This document shows, one piece after another, positions 34,572 to 41,989 of a DNA stretch of 64,000 nt (positions are counted from its first letter, which is position 1; the number at the start of each line of letters is the position of its first letter). Below the pieces are notes generated by a model. That model had not been told where the DNA came from. It was given only the letters and a program-made list of their open reading frames with translations, and made no database searches. The translations under genes and the position numbers were made by a program. The stretch is from positions 7,132,038-7,196,037 of the forward strand of contig NZ_JACHIR010000001.1 in NCBI RefSeq assembly GCF_014203355.1. The letters run 5' to 3'. This stretch comes from Kutzneria kofuensis. GTDB lineage: Bacteria > Actinomycetota > Actinomycetes > Mycobacteriales > Pseudonocardiaceae.

Positions 34572-37424
34572 ATGATGCTGGGCACGAGGTTGCGTACCTG
34601 GGCTGTGGGCACCACTTCCCAGAACACGGCACTGCCACAGGTGGTCGCTGTCGACGCGGGTCACGCCATGCTGCTGCACCTTGAGGGGCACCTCAACCAG
34701 CGCGCGCTGGCCTTCGCCCGAATGATCGCCAAGGACCCCGACCACACCGTGGTCGTGGTGGACGTGCCGCCGGACGGGCCGATCGAGCTGTGGCACGCCG
34801 TCGCCGCGCTGCTGGGCCGCCGTCGTGGTGGGTACCGCCTCGTGCTGGGCAAGCACTCCCGGGACGCCGCCGTGATGACCGGCCAGTGGCTGGCCGAACG
34901 GCTCAACGTGCCCGTGCTCGTGCCCGACGGCGACGTCGTGATGGCGCCCGGCGGCGCGCTGTTCAGCTCCGCGCTCAAGGGCGTCGGTTGGGTGCTGTTC
35001 AAGCGTGGCCGCGCACCGCAGCACGACTCACGCCGTTTTCCCGTTCCGGAGTGGACGTTCCCGGGCACCGAGCAGATCTGGCAGCCCGGTCCGGTCAGTG
35101 TGGTCGAGCCGTTGCCGTCCGGCGTGTGGATCCGGCCGCTGGAATCGGCCGACGACCAGCGGGCGCTGCTGATCTCGGGTTTGGTGCCGCGGCTGGACCT
35201 GATGACCGTGGTGCTGGGCTCGCCCAAGTCGCGCCCGGTGCCGATGAGCGAGATCGCCCGGTTCTGCCACTCGGTGCCGCCGGAGAGCCGCGACCGGCTG
35301 CGGTTCGTCCAATACGGACCGGTCGAGACGCTGCGTTCCTCGGTGGGGCAGGCGCTGGCCGACCAGCTGGGCGCGCCGGTGACCTTCCACGCCGGCATGC
35401 CGTCCACCGCCGGCACGCTGCACGTGGTGTCCCCGGAGGGACAGCTGGGCTGGCGCTCGTTCGCCCGCGAGCTGCGCTACCAGCCGCGCGCCGCCGCGGC
35501 CGGCCGGATCCTGCCGCCGCAGCTGCTGTCCCACGACAGCCCGATCGACGGCGCCACCGAGCTGTCGCCCGGGGTGTACTGGTACGCCAACGACGCCGTC
35601 GTCGAGATCGTCCAGAGTGGACTGTGGCTGCGGCCGCCGGTGGCCCCGGTCAACGCCGAGTTCGTGCGCACCGCGCCGATCGACCCGCGGCACGCCGCCG
35701 TCGTGTTCGACACCACCACGCGGCACCTGTCCGAGCGCATGCACAAGCTGGCCGGCGACCTCGTCGGCGCCCTCGACCCGGCGATGCGTCGCATGTTCCG
35801 GGTCCTGCCGGCGTCGGCTCTCGCCGCCGGCAACCACGTTCCGACGTTGCCGGCCGCGCGCGGCATGGTCGTGGAGACCGTGCCGGGCCGCTGGACCGCC
35901 GGCTCGACCGTGCAGCTGCCCGTGGACGCCGGCGTGGAGCAGATGGCACCCCAGCTGTCGCTGCCGGCGCTGCCGGCGGCTGCGGTGGACGCCCCGGTCG
36001 AGGCCACCCAGGTGGTGTCGGCGGAGATGATCGAGGATGCCGACGTCGTCGAGGACGACGAGCTGGACGCGCCGACCGTGCACGTCCCGTTCACGGCCCG
36101 GGTCGCGCCCGCCGAGAAGGCACCGGAGAAGGTGACCGAGAAGGCGGCCGAGCCGGTCGCCGAGGCCCCGGTGACTGAAGCCCCGGCGGTCGAGGTCGAG
36201 GTTGTCGAGGCGGACGAGCCCGAGGTCGTCGCGACCGCCGAAGCCGAGGTCGTCGGGCCCGACGTCGTTGCGACCGCTGAGGTTGCCGAGCCCGAGCCAG
36301 AGGTCGAGACCGCCGGGCCGGTGATCGAGTCGCCGACCGACGCCGCACCCAAGCCGATCCTCACCGCGGCGGTGGACGCGCCGCCGGCGGCGATGCCGTC
36401 CGGGCTGCGCCTGGAGTCCTCGGTGCCGGACTTCGGCATCGACTTCGCCGCCATCGCGGTGCCGGCCCCGGCGCCGGTCTCCGCGACCGCCGCCCCGGCC
36501 CCGGCGGCCACGCAAACCCCGTCGCCGCAGGAGATCCTGGAGCCTGAGCCGCTGCCCGCCCCGAAGCCGGAGCCGGCCCCGGTCGCGGCGGCCGCGGCGG
36601 CCGCGCCTACCCCGGCCAAGCCGGCCACGCGGGTGGCCGTGCAGCCGGTGCCGGCGGCCAACGCCTGCGCGGTGCCGCCGGCCCGGGCGCTGACCGAGGA
36701 GCGGGCCTGGCTGCGCAAGACCCTGAGCTCCCAGTACGACGTGGCCGCCAGCACGGTCGGCCGGATGCTGTCCCAGGTGCCGGGCCTGCGTGTCGGCGTC
36801 GACGCCGACGAGGTGCTGGCCGACCTGGTCGCGGTGCGGCTGTACCTGACCGGCGACGCCGCCGGTGTGGACGAGGCCATCCGCTCGGCCACCCCCGGCC
36901 CGCACGTGCCGCTGGCCCGCGTGGTCAGCTCCGGCCTGAAGCGACTGCCGTCCTACCGTGGCGCCACCCAGCTGTGGGCCGCCGCCGGACCGTCCGAACT
37001 GGACTGGTACCGCAATCGCCTGCTGGTCAGCGAATGGGCCTTCCTGACCGCCACCATCAACGGCCGGCCGGCTGCGGCGGGCGAGGTGGAGTTCCGGGTG
37101 TGGTCGATGACCGCGCGCCGTACCCAGCTGATCGACCCGTCGGTCGCCGACCAGGTGCTGTTCGTGCCGGGCACCAACTTCAAGGTGCTGGACGTGCGGG
37201 CCGAGCCCACCCCGGTGGTGCTGCTGCGCGAGCTGTCCAGCGCCGAGATCGGCGAGGACGGCAAGGTCAACACCGGCCGCAGCATGTTCGACGACCTGGC
37301 TCTCAACGGCCTGGACCAGGCGGCCGAGGCGTGGGCCGAGTCCACCGCCAAGGACGCGGCCCGGCCGACCGCGAGCGCCCCGCCCGGGCTGCTTTCCGTC
37401 ACGTTGGAGAGGACGAGCGCATGA
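34572..37424 (+). CDS. T7SS-cluster protein with degenerate ADP-ribosyltransferase-like C-terminus
   Basis: A 950-residue protein of unknown function in the core of the secretion operon. The N-terminal 300 residues repeat a motif found in large actinobacterial effector proteins (LAERLNVPVLVPDGDVVMAP). Residues about 480-700 are Pro/Ala/Glu/Val-rich and unstructured. The last 170 residues look like an ADP-ribosyltransferase fold: SGLKRLPSYRG with Arg796, VWSMTARRT at the STS position, then VADQVLFVPGTNFKVL. In active enzymes the Glu-x-Glu pair lies just before VLFxPGT; here the positions read ADQ (Gln861), so the catalytic Glu is missing. It is probably a binding or scaffold protein and may take the place of EccE. 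The stop overlaps the next start (ATGA). Confidence 0.7.
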   Translation: MMLGTRLRTWAVGTTSQNTALPQVVAVDAGHAMLLHLEGHLNQRALAFARMIAKDPDHTVVVVDVPPDGPIELWHAVAALLGRRRGGYRLVLGKHSRDAAVMTGQWLAERLNVPVLVPDGDVVMAPGGALFSSALKGVGWVLFKRGRAPQHDSRRFPVPEWTFPGTEQIWQPGPVSVVEPLPSGVWIRPLESADDQRALLISGLVPRLDLMTVVLGSPKSRPVPMSEIARFCHSVPPESRDRLRFVQYGPVETLRSSVGQALADQLGAPVTFHAGMPSTAGTLHVVSPEGQLGWRSFARELRYQPRAAAAGRILPPQLLSHDSPIDGATELSPGVYWYANDAVVEIVQSGLWLRPPVAPVNAEFVRTAPIDPRHAAVVFDTTTRHLSERMHKLAGDLVGALDPAMRRMFRVLPASALAAGNHVPTLPAARGMVVETVPGRWTAGSTVQLPVDAGVEQMAPQLSLPALPAAAVDAPVEATQVVSAEMIEDADVVEDDELDAPTVHVPFTARVAPAEKAPEKVTEKAAEPVAEAPVTEAPAVEVEVVEADEPEVVATAEAEVVGPDVVATAEVAEPEPEVETAGPVIESPTDAAPKPILTAAVDAPPAAMPSGLRLESSVPDFGIDFAAIAVPAPAPVSATAAPAPAATQTPSPQEILEPEPLPAPKPEPAPVAAAAAAAPTPAKPATRVAVQPVPAANACAVPPARALTEERAWLRKTLSSQYDVAASTVGRMLSQVPGLRVGVDADEVLADLVAVRLYLTGDAAGVDEAIRSATPGPHVPLARVVSSGLKRLPSYRGATQLWAAAGPSELDWYRNRLLVSEWAFLTATINGRPAAAGEVEFRVWSMTARRTQLIDPSVADQVLFVPGTNFKVLDVRAEPTPVVLLRELSSAEIGEDGKVNTGRSMFDDLALNGLDQAAEAWAESTAKDAARPTASAPPGLLSVTLERTSA

Positions 37425-40400
37425 CCCGCCAGGTCCTTCAGGTGCCGGGCGCGTTCCGGACCATCGCGGAGGCACTGACCAGAGCGACCAACGGGTCGGT
37501 GATCAACGTTGCCGCCGGTCGCTACGAGGAGTCCCTGGCCATCACCGGCGTCGTCACGATCAACGCCGAGGACGGCCCCGGCACGGTCCGGCTGCACTCG
37601 GCCACCGGCAGCACGCTCGTGGTGGCCGGCGGCGCGGTGCAACTGTCCGGTTTGGACATCACCGGCGACGACGCCGAGCTGCCGGTGCTGGACGTCCGGC
37701 ACGGCGAGGCGGCGCTGGACAACTGCCGGGTCGGCGGCGCGGCGTGGACGGCCGTGCTGGCCCGGCAGACCGGCGTGCTGGCGATGCGGCAGTGCCGTGT
37801 GCAGAACCCGACCGGCGCGGGAATCGTGGTCACCTCCGTGGGCAACAGCTCGGTCGAGGAGACCGTGATCGCGGAGGTCGGCTCGTCGGCGATGGTCGTC
37901 GCCGAGCAGGGCCGGGTGCAGGTGCGCGGCTGCGTGTTCGACCGCGTCAAGGGCAACGGCCTGTGCGTCAACGGATCCGGCGTCGGCCAGGTCGAGGACA
38001 CGAAGATCGTCGGCGCCGGCAAGCCGGCGGTCGTGATCGAGCAGGACGGCCGCGCCGAGCTGACCCGGGTGTCCATCAGCGACAGCGCCAGCCTCGACGC
38101 TTACCTGACCAGCGCCGGCGCCGTCACCCTGACCGACTGCACGTTCACCGGTTCGGGCGGGCAGTCGGTGCACATCGCCAACGGCGCCAAGCCGGCGCTG
38201 CGCGGCTGCACCTTCACCGCCGCCGCCCGCCAGGGCGTGCACGTGACCGGCGGTGCTTCCCCGCTGATCGAGGGCTGCACCATCACGGAGAGCCCGATCG
38301 GCCTCCTGGTCGACGCCGCCGCCGACCCCAACGTGAAGATGCTGACCGTGACCAAGGCCGAGCAGTCCTCGGTTCTGGTCAGCGGCGGCGGAAAGCCCCG
38401 CATCGACGGGCTTTCGGTGACCGGCGGCGTTCGGGTCGTCGACTCCCGCATCGACCTTCGCCGGGCGCTGGTCGAGCTGGACAGCGGCGTCGGCGTGGCG
38501 CTGGAGGGCTCCTCCACCGGCCGTATCGACGAGCTCAGCGTGCGCACCGGTTCCGGCGCGGGTCTGCTGCTCACGGGCAACGCCAACGCTTCCGTGACGT
38601 CGGCGGCGGCCAAGGGCTGCCCGATCGAGATCGGCTCCGGCTGCCTGCTGACGTTGGAGGCCAGCGAGGTCTCGGAGGTCAACGGGGCCGGCATCGTCGT
38701 CGCTGACGGCGGTACGCTGCGCGCGACCCGCTGCCGCGTGCACCACAACTCGGGGCCCGGTATCGACGTCCGGGGCAGCGGAGTGTCCGAACTGGACAAC
38801 TGCGAGATCTTCGACAACGAGGCCGTCGCCCCGCCGGCCCCGGCTCCCGTGGCCCCCGCCCCGGTCGTTCCCGCGCAGCCGGAGCGCACGCCGGCCGCCC
38901 CGGCCGCGAAGCCGGAGCAGCCGCCGCTGCCGCAGGCCGAGGAAGCGCAGCACCGCGGCGACGGCCCGCTGGCCGAGCTGCACAGCCTCGTCGGCCTGGA
39001 CTCGGTGAAGGCCGAGGTCACCGGCCTGATCAACCTGAACCGGATGGCCCAGCGGCGTGAGCAGTTGGGCCTGCCGATGCCGTCGGTGAGCCGGCACCTG
39101 GTCTTCGCCGGCCCGCCCGGCACCGGTAAGACCACGGTCGCCCGCCTGTACGGCTCGGTCCTGGCCGAGTTGGGCATCCTCCGTGAGGGCCACATGATCG
39201 AGGTGGCGCGGGCCGACCTGGTCGCGCAGTACATCGGCGCCACCGCGATCAAGACCACCGAGGTGTTCGAGAAGGCGCTCGGCGGTGTGCTGTTCATCGA
39301 CGAGGCGTACACCCTGACCTCGCAGTCCGGCGGCTCCGGCCCGGACTTCGGCCAGGAGGCCGTTGACACGGTGATGAAGCTGATGGAGGACCACCGGTCC
39401 GACATCGTGGTCATCGTGGCCGGCTACACCGACCAGATGGAGCAGTTCCTCGCCTCCAACCCCGGTATGGCCTCCCGCTTCACCAAGACGGTGGAATTCC
39501 CCAACTACACGGTGGACGAGCTGGTCACCATCGTGCGGGGAATGGCGGCCAAGCACTACTACGAACTCGACGACGACGTGCTCAACGCGCTGCACCGGTA
39601 CTTCGACAAGACGCCCAAGGGCAAGACGTTCGGCAACGGCCGCGTCGCCCGCCAGCTGTTCGAGTCGATGATCTCCACCCAGGCCTCCCGGCTGGCCATG
39701 ACCGGCGGCGCGGACAACGAGCTGTCCCGCTTCGCCGTCAGCGACGTGCCGCTGGCCGAGGGCGACGACGGCACCGACACGCCCGAGGACAACCTGCCGC
39801 CCGGGGCCAGCGCCCGCCGACTGTCCACTTTGGTCGGCCAGGCCGCGGTCAAGGAGGCGCTGTTGGCCCGGCTGACCGGTCTGCTGGCGCTGAGCCGGCG
39901 GCGGCAGCCGCTGGGCGGACTGGCCAACCTGGTGCTGGACGGCCCGTTGGGCACCGGCCGCCGCACGGTGGCCCGGCTGTTCACCCGCTCGCTGTCCGAG
40001 CTCGGGCTGCTGGCTTCCGGTGTGGTCACCGAACTTCCGCTGTCCACGGTGCCCGGACGCCACGACGGCCAGGCCGCCGTCCGGGTGCGGGCGGCGCTGG
40101 ACGCGGCGGCCGGCGGCGCGCTGCTCGTCGACATCGACCCGGCCTTCCTGCGCCGGTCCGACGAGGAGAAGAACCGCGTGGTCGCGGCCGTGCACGAGGT
40201 GCTCGGGGCCGCGTCCGACACCGTGCTGCTGCTGTCCGGGCAGCAGCAGCTGATCAGCGCACTGCTTGGCGGACGGTCCGAACTGGCCGCTCGCTTCGCC
40301 GAGCACGTGCGCTTCACCGACTACTCGCCGGCCGAGAAGGCCGAGCTCGTCCTCCGCTGGTGGAACGAGAACGGTTGGCAGGCGGGGGAAGGCGTCGTGG

Positions 40401-40561
40401 CGGCGCTGGCGGCCGGGGCAACGGCCGGCGGCGTGCGCGAGGCGCACCAGTTCGCGGCGGCGGTCGCCGCGAACGCCACCTCAAGGACGGTCACCACGGC
40501 CGACCTCGACGGCGTCATGCCGTCGACCGAGGAGCGCAAGGCGGTGCCCGTGCCGGCCTGA
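37421..40561 (+). CDS. right-handed beta-helix fused to EccA-like AAA+ tandem
   Basis: A 1046-residue protein; ATG 37421 overlaps the upstream stop as ATGA. Residues 1-465 are a right-handed parallel beta-helix: short repeats with GxGIVV, LxxCxF and VxGCxF patterns (for example RGCTFTAAARQGVHVTGG). A Pro/Ala linker follows (about 470-505). Residues 520-790 are a CbxX/SpoVK-type AAA+ domain like EccA: HLVFAGPPGTGKTTVARLYG (Lys570), GVLFIDEAYTL (Asp627, Glu628), and VIVAGYTDQM as sensor. A second AAA-like domain has GPLGTGRRTVAR, with the Walker Lys replaced by Arg (847), and is probably inactive. EccA ATPases act as cytosolic chaperones of T7SS substrates. The beta-helix may bind the substrate or peptidoglycan-related ligands. 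Confidence 0.82.
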   Translation: MTRQVLQVPGAFRTIAEALTRATNGSVINVAAGRYEESLAITGVVTINAEDGPGTVRLHSATGSTLVVAGGAVQLSGLDITGDDAELPVLDVRHGEAALDNCRVGGAAWTAVLARQTGVLAMRQCRVQNPTGAGIVVTSVGNSSVEETVIAEVGSSAMVVAEQGRVQVRGCVFDRVKGNGLCVNGSGVGQVEDTKIVGAGKPAVVIEQDGRAELTRVSISDSASLDAYLTSAGAVTLTDCTFTGSGGQSVHIANGAKPALRGCTFTAAARQGVHVTGGASPLIEGCTITESPIGLLVDAAADPNVKMLTVTKAEQSSVLVSGGGKPRIDGLSVTGGVRVVDSRIDLRRALVELDSGVGVALEGSSTGRIDELSVRTGSGAGLLLTGNANASVTSAAAKGCPIEIGSGCLLTLEASEVSEVNGAGIVVADGGTLRATRCRVHHNSGPGIDVRGSGVSELDNCEIFDNEAVAPPAPAPVAPAPVVPAQPERTPAAPAAKPEQPPLPQAEEAQHRGDGPLAELHSLVGLDSVKAEVTGLINLNRMAQRREQLGLPMPSVSRHLVFAGPPGTGKTTVARLYGSVLAELGILREGHMIEVARADLVAQYIGATAIKTTEVFEKALGGVLFIDEAYTLTSQSGGSGPDFGQEAVDTVMKLMEDHRSDIVVIVAGYTDQMEQFLASNPGMASRFTKTVEFPNYTVDELVTIVRGMAAKHYYELDDDVLNALHRYFDKTPKGKTFGNGRVARQLFESMISTQASRLAMTGGADNELSRFAVSDVPLAEGDDGTDTPEDNLPPGASARRLSTLVGQAAVKEALLARLTGLLALSRRRQPLGGLANLVLDGPLGTGRRTVARLFTRSLSELGLLASGVVTELPLSTVPGRHDGQAAVRVRAALDAAAGGALLVDIDPAFLRRSDEEKNRVVAAVHEVLGAASDTVLLLSGQQQLISALLGGRSELAARFAEHVRFTDYSPAEKAELVLRWWNENGWQAGEGVVAALAAGATAGGVREAHQFAAAVAANATSRTVTTADLDGVMPSTEERKAVPVPA

Positions 40562-40632
40562 AGCGGCACGGACGACCGGGACAATCCGACGTGGTGACCG
40601 AGCGCACCACCGAGTTCGAGGAGTGAAACCGC

Positions 40633-40956
40633 ATGGCTTCCGTTTCCAAGGTGACTGTGCAGGAGCTGTACAACACCGCGACCAGCCAGGACGACGCCAT
40701 CCAGGGCGCCGACAAGGAGCTGCAGAACCTGCAGCAGCACTGCGACACGCTGGCCAGCGTCTGGACGGGGCAGGCCGCCGCGACCTACCACGAGGCCATG
40801 AACTCCTTCCAGGACGGCGCCAAGCAGGTGGTGGCGAAGCTGAAGGAGATGCAGCAGACGATGCTGGAGACCGCCAAGCTGTACGGCGCGACCAACGAGA
40901 ACATCATCTCCGTCGCCGGCAAGGCCCGCAGCCACACCAGCGGCCTGGGCATCTGA
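40633..40956 (+). CDS. WXG100-family protein (ESAT-6-like)
   Basis: A 107-residue helical hairpin protein with the WXG turn in LASVWTGQAAATYHEAM, between two amphipathic helices. The size and motif are those of EsxA/EsxB, the small substrates exported as dimers by type VII secretion. ATG 40633 follows GAGGAG with ideal spacing. The next gene, 49 bases on, encodes a similar helical protein without the WXG, and the two probably form a heterodimer. The tail HTSGLGI lacks a clear YxxxD/E secretion signal, so that signal may be on the partner or absent. Confidence 0.9.
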   Translation: MASVSKVTVQELYNTATSQDDAIQGADKELQNLQQHCDTLASVWTGQAAATYHEAMNSFQDGAKQVVAKLKEMQQTMLETAKLYGATNENIISVAGKARSHTSGLGI

Positions 40957-41005
40957 GCCTCCCTCACCTCCGTTCCCCTACAAGACTCGCACGAAAGAGG
41001 AGACA

Positions 41006-41296
41006 ATGTCCGACTACTCCATGGAACTCCACGTCGTCGAGGACATCTCGCAGTCCATCCAGGCCGTGGCCAACCACCTCAACCAGGTCGGCGAGACGCT
41101 GTCGCAGCAGGTCAAGCAGCACACCAACGAGTTCGAGGGCGACACCAAGAACGCGTTCGTCCAGGTCGAGGCCCAGTACGAGCAGGCCCACGAGACCATG
41201 ACCAACGACCTGGCGCTGGCCCAGCGCGACCTGGAAGACATCCGCAACCACATCCTCGAGGCGGAGCGGGTCGGCTCCTCCAAGTGGGGCGTGTGA
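41006..41296 (+). CDS. EsxA-like helical protein lacking the canonical WXG
   Basis: A 96-residue all-helical protein. Two amphipathic helices flank NEFEGDTKNAFVQVEAQYEQ, where a WXG turn would sit; FEG replaces WXG. Start ATG 41006 follows AAAGAGGAG. The size, location and pairing with the WXG100 gene upstream suggest it is the heterodimer partner. The absence of the Trp is notable but tolerated in some WXG100-like families. Expression from the same transcript is very likely. Confidence 0.8.
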   Translation: MSDYSMELHVVEDISQSIQAVANHLNQVGETLSQQVKQHTNEFEGDTKNAFVQVEAQYEQAHETMTNDLALAQRDLEDIRNHILEAERVGSSKWGV

Positions 41297-41312
41297 CCGA
41301 AGGAGGTTCGTC

Positions 41313-41885
41313 ATGACGTACGGCACTCTCGACGGCAGCACGATTCCGCCGCCTCCGCCGCCGCCCAAGCCCGACGCGAAGCCGTTCGACACCAGCACCA
41401 TCCCCGGTTTCACCAGCGCGGACGGCACGCCGGACAACCCGAGCTTCACCCCGCCGGACGTGCCCGGCACCAAGGGGGACGGCAAGGGTGGCAAGACCGA
41501 GGTCCACACGGCGACGTTGAAGTTGTTCGCGGACAACATCGACAAGCTCAAGGAGCCGCTCAACACCGCGTTGACCAAGCTCCAGGACCTCAAGCCGGTC
41601 GAGGCCGGTGACTTCAACACCGGCCACGTCATGAAGACCATGATCACCGGCAGCGACGGCACCGGCATGCTGCAGGCGGGCTTCGAGACGGTGCTGAAGA
41701 AGACCATCAAGACGGTCACCGACGTGCACGAGGCCGTGGTCAAGATGGCCAAGGACTACGACAACGTCGACGACCTCAACAAGATGACCGGCCAGCAGCT
41801 GAATCGCGCGCTGGACGACAGCTGGGTCAGCACCGACATCGGCGCCATCGGCAGCGCCGGTTCGGCGTTCGGCTCGGGCAAGTAG
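41313..41885 (+). CDS. 190-residue ESX-cluster accessory protein
   Basis: The N-terminal 60 residues are Pro-rich and unstructured, with a run of seven Pro near residue 12. Residues 65-165 form helices with a WXG-like length but without the motif (LKLFADNIDKLKEPLNTAL, then GFETVLKKTIKTVTDVHEAV). A Ser/Gly-rich tail ends in GSAFGSGK. The AAGGAGG ribosome site before ATG 41313 is the strongest in the cluster. I do not recognise a family. It is probably a secreted or chaperone-like protein of the system. A hairpin follows the stop. Confidence 0.65.
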   Translation: MTYGTLDGSTIPPPPPPPKPDAKPFDTSTIPGFTSADGTPDNPSFTPPDVPGTKGDGKGGKTEVHTATLKLFADNIDKLKEPLNTALTKLQDLKPVEAGDFNTGHVMKTMITGSDGTGMLQAGFETVLKKTIKTVTDVHEAVVKMAKDYDNVDDLNKMTGQQLNRALDDSWVSTDIGAIGSAGSAFGSGK

Positions 41886-41907
41886 CGGGTCCTGACCGGC
41901 TGCTGGT

Positions 41908-41938
41908 CGGTCACCCGTCCACAATGGACGGGTGACCG
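41908..41938 (+). terminator. intra-cluster hairpin before the PPE-like gene
   Basis: CGGTCACCCGTCC (41908-41920) pairs exactly with GGACGGGTGACCG (41926-41938) over a 5-base loop, 23 bases after the stop at 41885. All downstream genes continue on the same strand, so it may be an attenuator or a partial terminator. That would give higher levels of the small Esx proteins than of the large downstream proteins. Confidence 0.65.
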
Positions 41939-41989
41939 GCCGGGCCGGGTAGCACGACACGAAGTCGGTTGAAGGAGCTGGAAGGCGAC

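Noticed and set aside
36953-40447. Minus-strand open frame of 1,164 codons
   Set aside because: Antisense to the beta-helix/AAA+ gene, whose Walker motifs are clear.
14677-41928. Recurrent palindrome TCCACNGTGGA or close variants (14677, 15288, 27281, 41918)
   Set aside because: It occurs in coding and non-coding DNA without fixed position relative to genes. It may be a genome-wide compositional word; no function can be argued from four sites.
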